A stretch of DNA of 64,000 nt from Aestuariivita sp. Its GTDB lineage: Bacteria; Pseudomonadota; Alphaproteobacteria; Rhodobacterales; Rhodobacteraceae. Below the pieces are notes generated by a model that was given only the letters and a program-made list of their open reading frames with translations, was not told where the DNA came from and did not search any database. The stretch spans positions 62,001 to 126,000 of the forward strand of contig JAGYKE010000002.1 of assembly GCA_018401465.1 (NCBI GenBank), written 5' to 3'. This document shows, piece after piece, positions 27,886-41,687 of this stretch. The number at the start of each line of letters is the position of its first letter. Position 1 is the stretch's first letter. Made by a program: the position numbers and the translations under genes.

Positions 27886-29196
27886 ATGGGGCCGATCTAT
27901 TCGCTCGAGGACGCCATCGACATGGTGCGTCGCTACGCGATGACGATTTTCATCGTCACCGTGCTGGGCTCGGTCGCGTCCCTCTTTCTGGCCATGTCGC
28001 AGATCCACCAGTATCAGGCCTTCGAGGTCATTCAGATCGAAAGCCCCCGTATCGCGGAGGATCTGGCAGCATCCTCGGTCCAGGGATCGAGCGCACGGCG
28101 CCTGCAGCTGGTGCAACAGCAGATCACCACGCGCGGGGCGATGCTCGACATCATCGACAAGTATGACCTGTTCGGCCCGCAATCGGCGCTTCTGGACAGC
28201 GAGAAGGTGACGCTTTTGCGCGAAGCGGTGGCGATCACCGGCGTCGCCGCCGCGCGCGAAGGCTTTGCCGATGACGGCACGATTTCGGTGCTCACGATCA
28301 CCGTGACACTGCCGTCACCCGAACAGGCACAGGCCGTCGCGCGCGAATTCTCGGCCCGCACCATCGAGCTTTATGCTGCGCGCCGCATCGACGAGGCGGA
28401 AGAAACGCTCGCCTTCCTGCGTGATCAGGAAGACAAGATCGCCGCGCAGGTTCGTGCCCTCGAGGTCGAGATCACCGATTACCGCGCCGGTCAGGAAATC
28501 GCGCTGCCCGGCACGCTTGATTTCCGACGCTCGCACATTGCGACGCTGAGCTCTGCGATCCTCGACATCGACCGCGAGAAGATTGGCGTCCAGCGCCAGA
28601 TCGACCAGCTGGATGGATCGACCGCGCGCCAAAGCACGGTGGATCGCGAATTGTCTGCGCTGCAGGGTCAGCTCGACAGTCTCGATGCGCAGCGCGCGCT
28701 CCTGACACAGCAGGTGTCGCAGCTGTCGGCAAGCATCGAGACCTCACCCGAGGTCGAACGCCGCCTGCGCGCCTATGAACGCGATCTGGACCAGCTTCAG
28801 GAACAGTTCGAACTGATCAGTGCGCGACGAGCCGAGGCCGAGGTGGGATACCGGCTGGAGATTGACCGCCAGTCCGAGCGTCTGGTGGTGATCGAACCGG
28901 CCGCGCTTCCGGACTATCCGGTCACACCCAGCCGCAAGCGCAATGCCATCCTCGGGATGGCGGCGTCCTTCATTGCGGGACTGGGGCTTGCCTTTCTTCT
29001 GGCGCTGCGCCGCCCGGTCCTGCGCACAGCCGATCAGATGGAACGCGAGACGGGCATCACTCCGGTGATCGCGATCCCCGAAGTGACGGTCGGGAGACGC
29101 CGCAAGCCCAGACCCGGCTTTGCGCAGCGCGTGGTGCAGAGGTTGCGCGCCAAGACCGCCTCCACGGCGATTGATCCGCCCGAACGCGCGTCCTAG
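27886..29196 (+). CDS. Wzz-like polysaccharide co-polymerase / chain length determinant
   Basis: A 436-residue inner-membrane protein with two transmembrane helices (MTIFIVTVLGSVASLFLAM near residues 19-37 and AILGMAASFIAGLGLAFLLAL near 360-380) enclosing a large periplasmic coiled-coil domain rich in Q, E and R. The DYPVTPSRKRNAIL motif before the second helix is the proline-rich Wzz signature. A cytosolic tail of about 60 basic residues follows, with no kinase domain; the neighbouring CpsD-like protein supplies that partner. It sets chain length or aids export of the exopolysaccharide. Confidence 0.88.
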   Translation: MGPIYSLEDAIDMVRRYAMTIFIVTVLGSVASLFLAMSQIHQYQAFEVIQIESPRIAEDLAASSVQGSSARRLQLVQQQITTRGAMLDIIDKYDLFGPQSALLDSEKVTLLREAVAITGVAAAREGFADDGTISVLTITVTLPSPEQAQAVAREFSARTIELYAARRIDEAEETLAFLRDQEDKIAAQVRALEVEITDYRAGQEIALPGTLDFRRSHIATLSSAILDIDREKIGVQRQIDQLDGSTARQSTVDRELSALQGQLDSLDAQRALLTQQVSQLSASIETSPEVERRLRAYERDLDQLQEQFELISARRAEAEVGYRLEIDRQSERLVVIEPAALPDYPVTPSRKRNAILGMAASFIAGLGLAFLLALRRPVLRTADQMERETGITPVIAIPEVTVGRRRKPRPGFAQRVVQRLRAKTASTAIDPPERAS

Positions 29197-29200
29197 GCGC

Positions 29201-30568
29201 TTATCCTGCCATCAGCGAAGACAACGCGATCACTGCAGGCAGGTTGATCCACACCGCCGCGATGGCGAGGGCTGCGCCTAGGCTCAACCAGATCGCGTCG
29301 TGTCGCGCATCCCATGACCCATGAATCCGCGCCAGCCAGATCAGGAGCGGATGGCTCAGCAGCCCGGCAAGACCGAGACCCGCCAGCGCGCCGGGCAGCC
29401 CGGCAAAGGCAATCCCCGCCAGAAGACCGGCAACCTGCAGACTGGCCCGTGCGGCGGTGTAGAAGAAGAACCTCCGCGAATCCCCCGCGGCCAACGCCGA
29501 CTGATCATAGCTCAGCCCGACGACCTGCGGGATCAGCGCCACTGCCAGCAAAGTCACGATCCCCCCTGCGGCCACGTAGCGCACATCATACAGTACATCC
29601 ACGATCAACGGCCCGCCCAGCGCCACGACCGCGATCAACGACATCACCGCGGCCGACATCGCGTGGCGCAGCCGCGACAGGCTGGCGGCGTTCAACGCCG
29701 AGGCCCGCGGCGGGCGGTCGCGGTAGACCGGGATCAACAGCCGTTGCGCCACCGTCTGGCCAAGAAGGAGCGGAAAGCTCGCAAGAAAATAGCCGATGTT
29801 GTAAAAACCCAGCGCTTCGAGCGTCAGGAACTTTCCCAAAATGGCCTTGTCGCCCTGCGTCATGACGAAGAAGAACGCGGTCGACAGGAAGATCCAGCCG
29901 CCGAAGGACAGAAGTTCGCGCAGCGCCGCCCCTTCCCAGCGCAGGCGGTCGCGCGGCCCCGGCAGCCCGAAATGGGTCAGCAACAGTTTCGCCGCCGCTG
30001 TCACAACGCCGCCCAGGATCAGCGAAATGACCGACCCGGTCGCCCAGGCCAACACGATCATCGTCATGATGCCGATGACCTGCGCCGCAAGGTCCAGAAC
30101 CGTCAGTCGCCCCAGCAGAAGGTGCCGGTTCGCCGTTTCGATCCGCGTCGGGTTCAGCCCGGCGATCAGCAGTGATATCCCGGCGATGGGCAGATAGGTG
30201 ACAAGCTCGGGCGTCTCGTAGAAGGAAGCGACCGGCGCGGCGAGAATCACCGTCATCCCAAACAGAAGCACGCCCCGGATGATCTGCAGCGTCCAGGCTG
30301 TGTTCAGGAAATCGGGGTCGTCGCCGCGCCTGTTCTGCGAGATGGCGGGGCCAAGCCCGATGTCGGAAAAGAGCATCAGCCCGATGGTCACCACGCTGAT
30401 CAGCGCCATGAGACCAAAGGCTTCGGGAAACAGAAGCCGGGCGAGGATCAGGTTCGACGCGAGCCTGAGCGCCTGTGCCGCGCCATATCCAAGGAACACC
30501 CAAGACGCCCCCCGGCGCACCCGCGCGCCAAGGTCCATGCCTGCCTCTGGTGCCCTTTGCCCGGTCAT
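29201..30568 (-). CDS. Wzx-type oligosaccharide flippase (MOP superfamily)
   Basis: A 455-residue membrane protein with about twelve to fourteen helices, of the polysaccharide transporter family that flips undecaprenyl-linked repeat units to the periplasm. The N-terminal pattern GASWVFLGYGAAQALRLAS followed by ILARLLFPEAFGLMAL is typical. It converges with the Wzz-like gene, separated by four bases. ATG 30538 (MDLGARV) is a reasonable alternative start, since GAGG lies just upstream. It is divergent from the GT4 gene, with about 140 bases between. Confidence 0.9.
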   Translation of the reverse strand: MTGQRAPEAGMDLGARVRRGASWVFLGYGAAQALRLASNLILARLLFPEAFGLMALISVVTIGLMLFSDIGLGPAISQNRRGDDPDFLNTAWTLQIIRGVLLFGMTVILAAPVASFYETPELVTYLPIAGISLLIAGLNPTRIETANRHLLLGRLTVLDLAAQVIGIMTMIVLAWATGSVISLILGGVVTAAAKLLLTHFGLPGPRDRLRWEGAALRELLSFGGWIFLSTAFFFVMTQGDKAILGKFLTLEALGFYNIGYFLASFPLLLGQTVAQRLLIPVYRDRPPRASALNAASLSRLRHAMSAAVMSLIAVVALGGPLIVDVLYDVRYVAAGGIVTLLAVALIPQVVGLSYDQSALAAGDSRRFFFYTAARASLQVAGLLAGIAFAGLPGALAGLGLAGLLSHPLLIWLARIHGSWDARHDAIWLSLGAALAIAAVWINLPAVIALSSLMAG

Positions 30569-30708
30569 CGCCTGCGGTCACCTTACGGTTGCGTCAGGGC
30601 GACGCTAGGCGGCGGGGTGGGGCGCGTCAATCGACGGAAGCGACCCTTTCCACAAGCAGGCGAACTCCTTATGAAAGAAGAACATTCGTGCCTTGCGGGA
30701 AGCGCCTT

Positions 30709-31896
30709 TTGAAGATCGCCTATGTTCTGAACACCTCGCCCCAGCCGTCGCACAGCTTCATCCGCCGCGAGATCGCCGCGGTCGAGGCGGCGGGGCACGA
30801 TGTGGTGCGTCTGGCGATGCGGCGCTCGGACCTGCCGTTGGTCGATCCTCTGGACCTCGCCGAGGCCGCGAAGACCACTTACGTTCTTGAGACGGGCCCC
30901 GTGCGGCTGCTTTTGGGGCTGGCCGCTCTTGCCCTGCGCCGTCCGGGCTGCGTGTTGCGCGCGGTGCGTCAGGCGCTGCGGATGGGCGCGCGGTCCGAAG
31001 TGGGCCGCCTGCGTCACCTGATCTATCTGGCCGAGGCCGCATATGTGGTGCGCGCCTGTGCCGCCGAAGGCGTGACTCATGTGCACGCCCATTTAGGCAC
31101 CAACGCCACCGCCGTTGCGCATCTGTCGCATCTTCTGGGCGGCCCGCGCTACAGTTTCACCGTGCACGGGCCCGAGGAATTCGATGCCCCCCACGCCCTG
31201 TCCCTGGCCGACAAGATCGCGGCGGCCGCCTTTACCGTCGGGGTGAGCTCCTTCGGCCGCAGCCAGCTCTGCCGCTGGGGCGGGCCGGAGCACTGGCCGC
31301 GGCTTCATGTCGTGCATTGCGGGATCGAGGTGGCGCGCTTCGCCACCGTCACGCCGCCGCCCGAGGGGGAGTTGCGCCTTGTCTCCATCGGGCGTTTTGC
31401 GGAACAGAAGGGGCAGGCGGTGCTTATCGACGCGCTTGCCCGCAGCGCCGCACGACCGCATCTGACGTTGGTGGGCGACGGCCCCCTGCGCGCCATGCTC
31501 GAGGCGCGCATCGCCGATCTGGGCTTCACGGACCGGGTGCGGCTGACCGGCTGGCTTGACGAAGACGGCGTGCGCTCCGAGATCGACGCGGCCCATGCGC
31601 TTGTCATGCCCAGTTTCGCCGAAGGCCTGCCCATGGTCATCATGGAGGCGATGGCAGCTGCGCGCCCCGTCATCGCCACCCATATCGCGGGCATTCCGGA
31701 ACTCGTGCATCCGCAGACCGGCTGGCTTGTCCCGGCGGGGTCGGTCGATGACCTCGCCCGCGCCATCGACGCGCTGGCCGGGACGCCTCGGGAAGATCTG
31801 GCGCGGATGGGCGAGGCCGGACGTTACAGGGCGCTGGCACGTCACGATGCGGGGGGCGAGGCCGCGCGGCTTCTGCGGCTTATCGAAGGGGATTGA
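30709..31896 (+). CDS. Glycosyltransferase family 4
   Basis: A 395-residue GT-B glycosyltransferase, probably cytosolic or membrane-associated, adding a sugar to the lipid-linked repeat. The N-terminal domain opens with KIAYVLNTSPQPSHSFIRREI and contains HVHAHLGTNATAVAHL. The donor-binding C-terminal domain shows LVSIGRFAEQKGQAVLIDAL, LVGDGPLR and the E-x7-E motif in PSFAEGLPMVIMEAMA. TTG at 30709 is favoured as start because homology begins there and GGGAAG precedes it; GTG 30688 is the alternative. Its stop abuts the convergent GT2 stop (TGATCA). Confidence 0.9.
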   Translation: MKIAYVLNTSPQPSHSFIRREIAAVEAAGHDVVRLAMRRSDLPLVDPLDLAEAAKTTYVLETGPVRLLLGLAALALRRPGCVLRAVRQALRMGARSEVGRLRHLIYLAEAAYVVRACAAEGVTHVHAHLGTNATAVAHLSHLLGGPRYSFTVHGPEEFDAPHALSLADKIAAAAFTVGVSSFGRSQLCRWGGPEHWPRLHVVHCGIEVARFATVTPPPEGELRLVSIGRFAEQKGQAVLIDALARSAARPHLTLVGDGPLRAMLEARIADLGFTDRVRLTGWLDEDGVRSEIDAAHALVMPSFAEGLPMVIMEAMAAARPVIATHIAGIPELVHPQTGWLVPAGSVDDLARAIDALAGTPREDLARMGEAGRYRALARHDAGGEAARLLRLIEGD

Positions 31897-32742
31897 TCAG
31901 CGTCCGCGCGCCCAGCGACCGCCGCGGAAGACCGGCAGCCGCGTCGCCACGGCGACGCCCGCATAGACGGCAAAGCCCACGGGATCGCGCAGCGCGAGCC
32001 GCGCAAGTTGGCCCGGGGGCAGGGGGGCCTTGTCCTCGTTCCGCGCGAGCCGCGGATAGAGGCGCGTCAGTTCCGTCACACCCGCATTCTGGCGGCGGCG
32101 CACGCGGACAAGGTTCGCGAAACCCTCGACCGGCGGCCAGACATAGCCCGCACCGACCGCGATGCGTTCATCGGGGGCAAAGGACAGCCGCGCGAACATG
32201 TCATCGGCGATGATGTCGGGCCAGATGTCCCAGCGCGCGCCCCCCGGGCCGTTCAGCGCGAAACAGCCGAAGCCCGGCGTGCCCGACCCGACAAAGGGCA
32301 AACGCGCCCAGAACCGGGCATAGGCGCGATTGGCGGTGCTGTCTGCGCGGGCGATGCGCGCGCGGCCCGTGGCATAGCGTGGGGCCGGTGTGGACAGCGC
32401 CGCGACCAGCTCCGCCACCAGATCGGGATCGACCAGCACATCGGCATCGAGATAGATCCGCAGATCGCCCCGCGCCTGCGCGTCGCCCAAACTCAGCGCC
32501 GGAAGCTTGCCAGGAGTGGCGGTGTCGATCACGCGCAGGTCCCAGCCCGCCGCGCGGGCGGCGTCCTGCATCGCCTGCGCCCGGGCCGCCGTGTCGTCGC
32601 GGCAGGCATTGGCGATGACCAGCACCTCGCGCATCCCGGGCAGCGCCCCGCGCGAGGCGAAGACCGCCCTCAGGCAGCGTGCGATCCAGTCGGCCTCGTC
32701 ATGGGCGGGGATCAGGATGCTCAGGCCCGGTTCAGCCGTCAT
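31897..32742 (-). CDS. Glycosyltransferase family 2 (last gene of the PKS/NRPS operon)
   Basis: A 281-residue GT-A inverting glycosyltransferase. The N-terminal LSILIPAHDEADWIARCLRA and the metal-binding YLDADVLVDPDL (D-x-D variant) are visible, with an acceptor-side segment IADDMFARLSFAPDE. A hydrophobic stretch near the C terminus (DPVGFAVYAGVAVATRLPVF) may anchor it to the membrane. Its start lies 11 bases inside the preceding glycosidase gene, so it is translationally coupled to the operon. The sugar donor is not deducible. Confidence 0.85.
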   Translation of the reverse strand: MTAEPGLSILIPAHDEADWIARCLRAVFASRGALPGMREVLVIANACRDDTAARAQAMQDAARAAGWDLRVIDTATPGKLPALSLGDAQARGDLRIYLDADVLVDPDLVAELVAALSTPAPRYATGRARIARADSTANRAYARFWARLPFVGSGTPGFGCFALNGPGGARWDIWPDIIADDMFARLSFAPDERIAVGAGYVWPPVEGFANLVRVRRRQNAGVTELTRLYPRLARNEDKAPLPPGQLARLALRDPVGFAVYAGVAVATRLPVFRGGRWARGR

Positions 32743-34462
32743 CGCCGGGGCCGTTGCGGAACTGCATGATGGCGTCCCAGCGCGGGTTGTCGTCGCCGAC
32801 ATGGCGCAAGGCCCCCCAACTGCCCCAGCGGTTGGGGACATATACGTCCACGAAGACGTTGAACGGCCCCGTCGTCAGGTCGGACCAGTCCCGCAGCGCG
32901 CGGGAATAGAGCGCGGCCATCCCGGCGCTGTAGTTGAAGGCGGTCAGGAAATCTGTCAGCGCCGCGTCCTCGACCAATGCGCCAAGGCCCACGGCATGGG
33001 TGCCGCCTTCGTACATCACCAGTTCCAGATTGTAGGCCGCCGCGATGGCGGCGTGATAGGGCAGGATGCGGCCCATCACATCGTCGAGCGATTGTTCGGG
33101 ATTGCCGGAATGGCGACCATCAAGCGCCTCTTCCGCCGCCCGCGCGAAGGCAAGGTCAAGCCGGTGTTCCCGAAGGTAATCCGAACGCGCGGTCCCGGTC
33201 AGGCCCTGCGCATCGGCCTTCGCCTCGGCCGCGGCACGGCTTTCGGCGACCCATCCGTCGATCAGCCCGCGCCGCCCCTCAAGGCCCAGCGTGCCCGCGA
33301 AATAGCCTGTCACCGCGTAGGCGTCGAAGAAAAGATGGGGCGGGGGGTTGAGATCAGGGTTCTCCCCTACCCAGAGCGGCGCGTTCAGGATCTGGTCTTC
33401 CAGCCCCAGCCAGCCCGTCTGGGACGAGATCACCGTGACCAGCCGCGACCTGTCGGCACCGGCGAAGACATCGTCCCAGATGCCCGCCACCTCGGCCGCG
33501 CGCATGGCGTAGGCCTGAACCCAGGTGTCGCGCGCGCCCCAGCGCTGCAGCGCGACTTCGTCCGCCCAGCGGGCCTGCGCGAATTGCCAGTTCCAGACTT
33601 CGTTCGAAAACTCCGCATAGACCCGCAACCCGGTGTCGAGCGCCGCGAAGACCGTCTCGGCGAAATTCCGGGCGAAACGGTCGTCGGCCAGATGCGGCAG
33701 CGTGAACCACGCATCCGCCTGCAACTCGTTGGCGACCGCCACCATCACCTCTACGGGGACGCCGCGCCAGGCATAGGTATAGTCAGTCACGCGCGGGCGG
33801 TCGTCCCACGAGGACAGGGTGGAATTGTTCGTCGCCATCCAGTCCATGAAGCGCAGGCCCTGAAAGCCCCGCACCCGGTCGAGCCAGAGCGGATTGAACA
33901 CCGCGCCCGCCGCTTGGGCCGCGACGAAGTCTTCGCGCATCACGGTGATGTTGCGGACATGGTCGCCCGTGCCGCGCGGATCGCTTCGCTGGATCTTCAC
34001 CTCGACCCCGCCGGGGCCGGGGGTGAAATCGAAGGTGATGCGGTTCGGGCCATAGCGGATGCCGTTTGCGCGGCCCGACACCTCGACAATCCCGGACCCC
34101 TCGAACCGCAGCACGTAGCGCCCGGCAAGCGTGTCTGCGTCTTCCGGCAGATCGGTCAGGAGGATCGTCCCGATCGCGCCCAGATCGCCCGGCACCGACA
34201 GGGGCCAGCCGTCTTCGCTCAGCAATCGGCGTTCGGCCAGCGCGGGCGTGTCGACGCCGCCCCAGCGCCCCGGAAGATGCCCGATCCAGGGCCGCGCCGT
34301 TTTCATCACGTCGATGAAGGGCTGCTGCGTGCCCCAGTCCGTCACCGGCGCCAGACCGATGAACATGGGCACTGCACGCTCGGGCGCGACCGGATCGATG
34401 GCCTGCGCGGGCGCGCCCCAGACCAGGGTCAGCGCGACAAGACAGGTCTTGAGGATCCTCAT
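32732..34462 (-). CDS. Secreted clan GH-A-like glycoside hydrolase
   Basis: A 576-residue protein with a Sec signal peptide (cleavage likely after WGAPAQA). The catalytic core looks like a clan A (beta/alpha)8 glycosidase: an Asn-Glu pair at 287-288 in EFSNEVWNW, the usual acid/base arrangement, and a second Glu485 in LVMYEGGTH as likely nucleophile. A beta-rich region at about residues 95-175 precedes the barrel. I do not recognise a named GH family. It is encoded in the PKS/NRPS operon, overlapping the SGNH gene by four bases, so it probably trims or edits the glycan made by this locus in the periplasm or outside the cell. Confidence 0.7.
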   Translation of the reverse strand: MRILKTCLVALTLVWGAPAQAIDPVAPERAVPMFIGLAPVTDWGTQQPFIDVMKTARPWIGHLPGRWGGVDTPALAERRLLSEDGWPLSVPGDLGAIGTILLTDLPEDADTLAGRYVLRFEGSGIVEVSGRANGIRYGPNRITFDFTPGPGGVEVKIQRSDPRGTGDHVRNITVMREDFVAAQAAGAVFNPLWLDRVRGFQGLRFMDWMATNNSTLSSWDDRPRVTDYTYAWRGVPVEVMVAVANELQADAWFTLPHLADDRFARNFAETVFAALDTGLRVYAEFSNEVWNWQFAQARWADEVALQRWGARDTWVQAYAMRAAEVAGIWDDVFAGADRSRLVTVISSQTGWLGLEDQILNAPLWVGENPDLNPPPHLFFDAYAVTGYFAGTLGLEGRRGLIDGWVAESRAAAEAKADAQGLTGTARSDYLREHRLDLAFARAAEEALDGRHSGNPEQSLDDVMGRILPYHAAIAAAYNLELVMYEGGTHAVGLGALVEDAALTDFLTAFNYSAGMAALYSRALRDWSDLTTGPFNVFVDVYVPNRWGSWGALRHVGDDNPRWDAIMQFRNGPGDDG

Positions 34463-35415
34463 AATCCGACCCCGGTTTCGGGCAGGCCGCGCACCACGTC
34501 CCAGACGACCTCTTGCATCAGGCGGGCGGTCGCGGCGTCGGGGGCGTCGGCGTCACTCCCGTCGGCGCGGCGCAGCGCATGGGGCAGCCCCACGGGGCTG
34601 CGGTGATAAAGCACGGCGTAATGCGTCAGCGCCACGAGATACATCCCGATGTCGTTGAGGTGGATCGGATCGACCGCGCCCGCGTCGGTGCGCGCGAAAA
34701 GGTCCTCGCGGCTGCGGATCGCGCCGGGCGCGTCGCCCGCCTCGATCCGGCGCACGAAGGCGGCCATGGCCTGACCGGCGGGTATTGTGCGGATGGGCCG
34801 CGACAGATCGCGGTCCGCCGCCTTGAGCCGGCCGCGCCAGAGCGCGGGCCAGTCGCCGTCGATCCGGTCAAGCCAGCCGTCGGGATCGTCCAGCCGGTGC
34901 CAGCTTTCATAGAGATAGACGCGCGTGTCGGGATTGGCGCTGCGCGCAAGGTTGGCCCATTCGACAAGATAGCGCGGGCTGTCGTGATAGCGGATCGCGT
35001 CGCGCAACTCGACCATCTCGGTCAGGATGACCGCGTCATAATCGCCCGAGGCGACCGCCTCGCGCGCGGGGCGGAACCGGGGATGGGCGTTTTCCGTGTC
35101 GAAGCCGTTGACCGGAATGTCGGGCTCCCAGTGTTCGCGCAGCGAGGTGCCCCAGCCAAGCTGGCTTTCATAGGAATGATCGGGGCCCGCCAGTTGCGCG
35201 ATCATCGCCGGCATGTCGCGGCCGACCAGCGAATGGCCAAGGTGATAGACGCGCAGGCCTGCCGCTTCAGGGGCGGGCAGGGGGGTGGCCCATGCCGCGT
35301 CCAGCGCCGCGGCCATGGTCCGGTCGGCGCTGCGCCTCCACAGGGCCCAGCCCGCGCCGCCCAGAAGGGCCGCGCCCGACAGTGACAGGATCATTCGACG
35401 GGACAGGTGCTTCAC
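34459..35415 (-). CDS. SGNH/GDSL-like hydrolase with N-terminal anchor
   Basis: A 318-residue protein starting at GTG 35415, which has an excellent GGAGGT five bases upstream. The N terminus has SRRMIL followed by a hydrophobic stretch, suggesting Tat export or a membrane anchor. The nucleophile block reads GHSLVG (Ser62) in place of GDSL, and the C-terminal catalytic pair is Asp249/His252 in DPIHLND, the usual D-x-x-H. Enzymes of this type add or remove acetyl or other acyl groups on extracellular polysaccharides. The gene is separated from the PPTase gene by one base and overlaps the glycosidase gene by four. Confidence 0.72.
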   Translation of the reverse strand: MKHLSRRMILSLSGAALLGGAGWALWRRSADRTMAAALDAAWATPLPAPEAAGLRVYHLGHSLVGRDMPAMIAQLAGPDHSYESQLGWGTSLREHWEPDIPVNGFDTENAHPRFRPAREAVASGDYDAVILTEMVELRDAIRYHDSPRYLVEWANLARSANPDTRVYLYESWHRLDDPDGWLDRIDGDWPALWRGRLKAADRDLSRPIRTIPAGQAMAAFVRRIEAGDAPGAIRSREDLFARTDAGAVDPIHLNDIGMYLVALTHYAVLYHRSPVGLPHALRRADGSDADAPDAATARLMQEVVWDVVRGLPETGVGL

Positions 35416-35416
35416 C

Positions 35417-36105
35417 TCAGACCTCCAGAGCGATGCCGGAAAGCACGAACCGCCCCACCAACGCCGTGCGCCCCGCAAGGCAGGCACCCTTGCGGAACGG
35501 GCCGACATCGCGTCGGAACCATGCGGTGAAGGTGGGACCTGCCAGCGCGATGTCGACGGCGTCGAAGCCGATGACTTGCCCGGTCAGCGGGAACTGTGCT
35601 TTGTAAAGCGCCTCCTTGCAGGAAAAGACTTGAATCGCGGCGATGCCGCGTCGGTCCGCAGGCATGTCCGCAAGGCGCACGCGGTCCTGTGGTGTCAGGA
35701 TGTCGGCCCAGAGATCTTCGTGCAGCGGTCGCGCGCCTTCGATGTCGAGCCCGAGCGACCGCGCGCCCCTTGCCGCGACCGCGATGCAAAGCCCGTCCGT
35801 GTGCGACAGGCTTGCCGCCGCGCCGCGCGGCAGGACCGGGGCGCGACAGGCCCCGACCGGGATCGCGCCGCAGGCGACGCCCGCCGCGGCGAGTGCCTGC
35901 CGCAGAGCGCGCCGCCCCGTGAGGAACTCGGCCCGCCGCGCGGGCAGCATCCGGGCCGAGGCGTCGGCCTCGGCCGCGTGTTCGGGCCGCGCGCCGGGAT
36001 CGGTGCGCAGCACCGCCACCGCCACGGGCAGGCTGAACAGGCGGGCGACATCAGCCGCCAGATCGTCGGCCGGTGCCAGGATCATGCCTCCATCCGCCAT
36101 GCCGC

Positions 36106-36109
<4 letters not shown>
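35417..36109 (-). CDS. 4'-phosphopantetheinyl transferase (Sfp/EntD family)
   Basis: A 230-residue cytosolic enzyme that moves phosphopantetheine from CoA to carrier-protein serines, activating the PKS and NRPS encoded just upstream. The family motifs are SLGLDIEGARPL (magnesium-binding Asp and Glu) and VFSCKEALYKAQFP (the W/F-S-x-K-E-x-x-x-K motif). The GTG at 36109 overlaps the NRPS stop as GTGA; an ATG at 36100 is equally possible. The presence of a dedicated PPTase inside the operon strongly supports a working assembly line. Confidence 0.92.
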
Positions 36110-40661
<4,552 letters not shown>

Positions 40662-40665
<4 letters not shown>

Positions 40666-41687
40666 TTGCCGTCTTCCTTCAGGACAGGGGCCAGAGGCGT
40701 GGGCAGGACGCGGAGCGGCAGCCGGGCCAGCGCCGCGATGTCCTGCACGATGAGATCGCGCAGGAAGAAGCGCGGCTCACCAATCGGGCGGCGGCTCAGC
40801 GCGCAGCGCAGCCGCCAGATCCCGGCTCCAATGGCCCGCATCAGCGTCGCGCCCAGCAGATAGCCGCGCCCGTGGTTCTTGGCAAAGTAGTGACGGCGCG
40901 AGGCGAACCAGTAGTCGGGCGTCCGCGTCCAGCCCTTCATGCCGGTCGAGACTGACCCGATATGCACCACGCGGCTTGCCGGGACATACCATGTCTCCCA
41001 CCCGGCGCGGGCGGCGCGCAGGCAGAGATCGGTTTCCTCGAAATAGAGAAAGAACGTCTCGTCGAACGCGCCGATGCGGTCGAGCATGTCGCGCCGCAGG
41101 ATCATGCTGGCCCCCGCGACCCAGTCGGCGCGCGCGGGTGTCGCGGGCAGGTCCATCGGGATGACGCTGCCGCGCAGAAGCCGGGTGACGGGGCCGAGCT
41201 TGACCGCCTGTTCGAATTCCCCCGCGATGGTGGGAAAGCGGAAGCGCGTCACATGGGCCACGCCGTCGTCGCCGCGCACATGGCTGCCCGCGATCCCGGC
41301 CTTGGGATGGTCTTCCATGAAGGCGATCAGGTGGCGGATCGCGTCCGCCTCGGGGAAAGCGTCGGAGTTCAGCAGATAGACATAATCGGGCTGCACTCCG
41401 TCCGACAGACCGGCCTGCAGACCGAAGTTACTGCCCGCGCCGAAGCCCCCGTTGCGCCCCGATGCGACGACACGCAGCCGGTTACCGGCGGTCCAGCCTT
41501 GGGCACGGGCATGGGCAGTCATCTTTTCGAAACTGCCGTCGCCGCTGTGGTTGTCGACGATCACCACCTCGCCGGAGATGTCCTTCATGGCCTGCAACGC
41601 CGCGTCGGCCGCGCGCAGCGTCATGTCGGGCGTGCGCCAGTTCAGGATCACCGTCAGAAGGGCGGGGGCGCGGTCCATCGGTGTCAC
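40662..41687 (-). CDS. Glycosyltransferase family 2 (rhamnosyltransferase-like)
   Basis: A 341-residue GT-A transferase of the WbbL/rhamnosyltransferase-like group. Visible parts are LLTVILNWRTPDMTLRAADA, the GRNGGFGAGSNFGL loop, YLLNSDAFPE carrying the metal-binding Asp, and the C-terminal FDETFFLYFEETDLCLRA with the catalytic-base ED. A hydrophobic, basic C terminus may sit on the membrane. The start is GTG 41687, overlapping the PKS stop, or ATG 41678; the stop overlaps the NRPS start by four bases. Its place between PKS and NRPS means it either glycosylates their product or is co-regulated with it. Confidence 0.87.

Noticed and set aside
32507-34606. 699-codon open frame on the plus strand
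   Set aside because: Antisense to the glycosidase gene, whose signal peptide and catalytic residues are intact on the minus strand.
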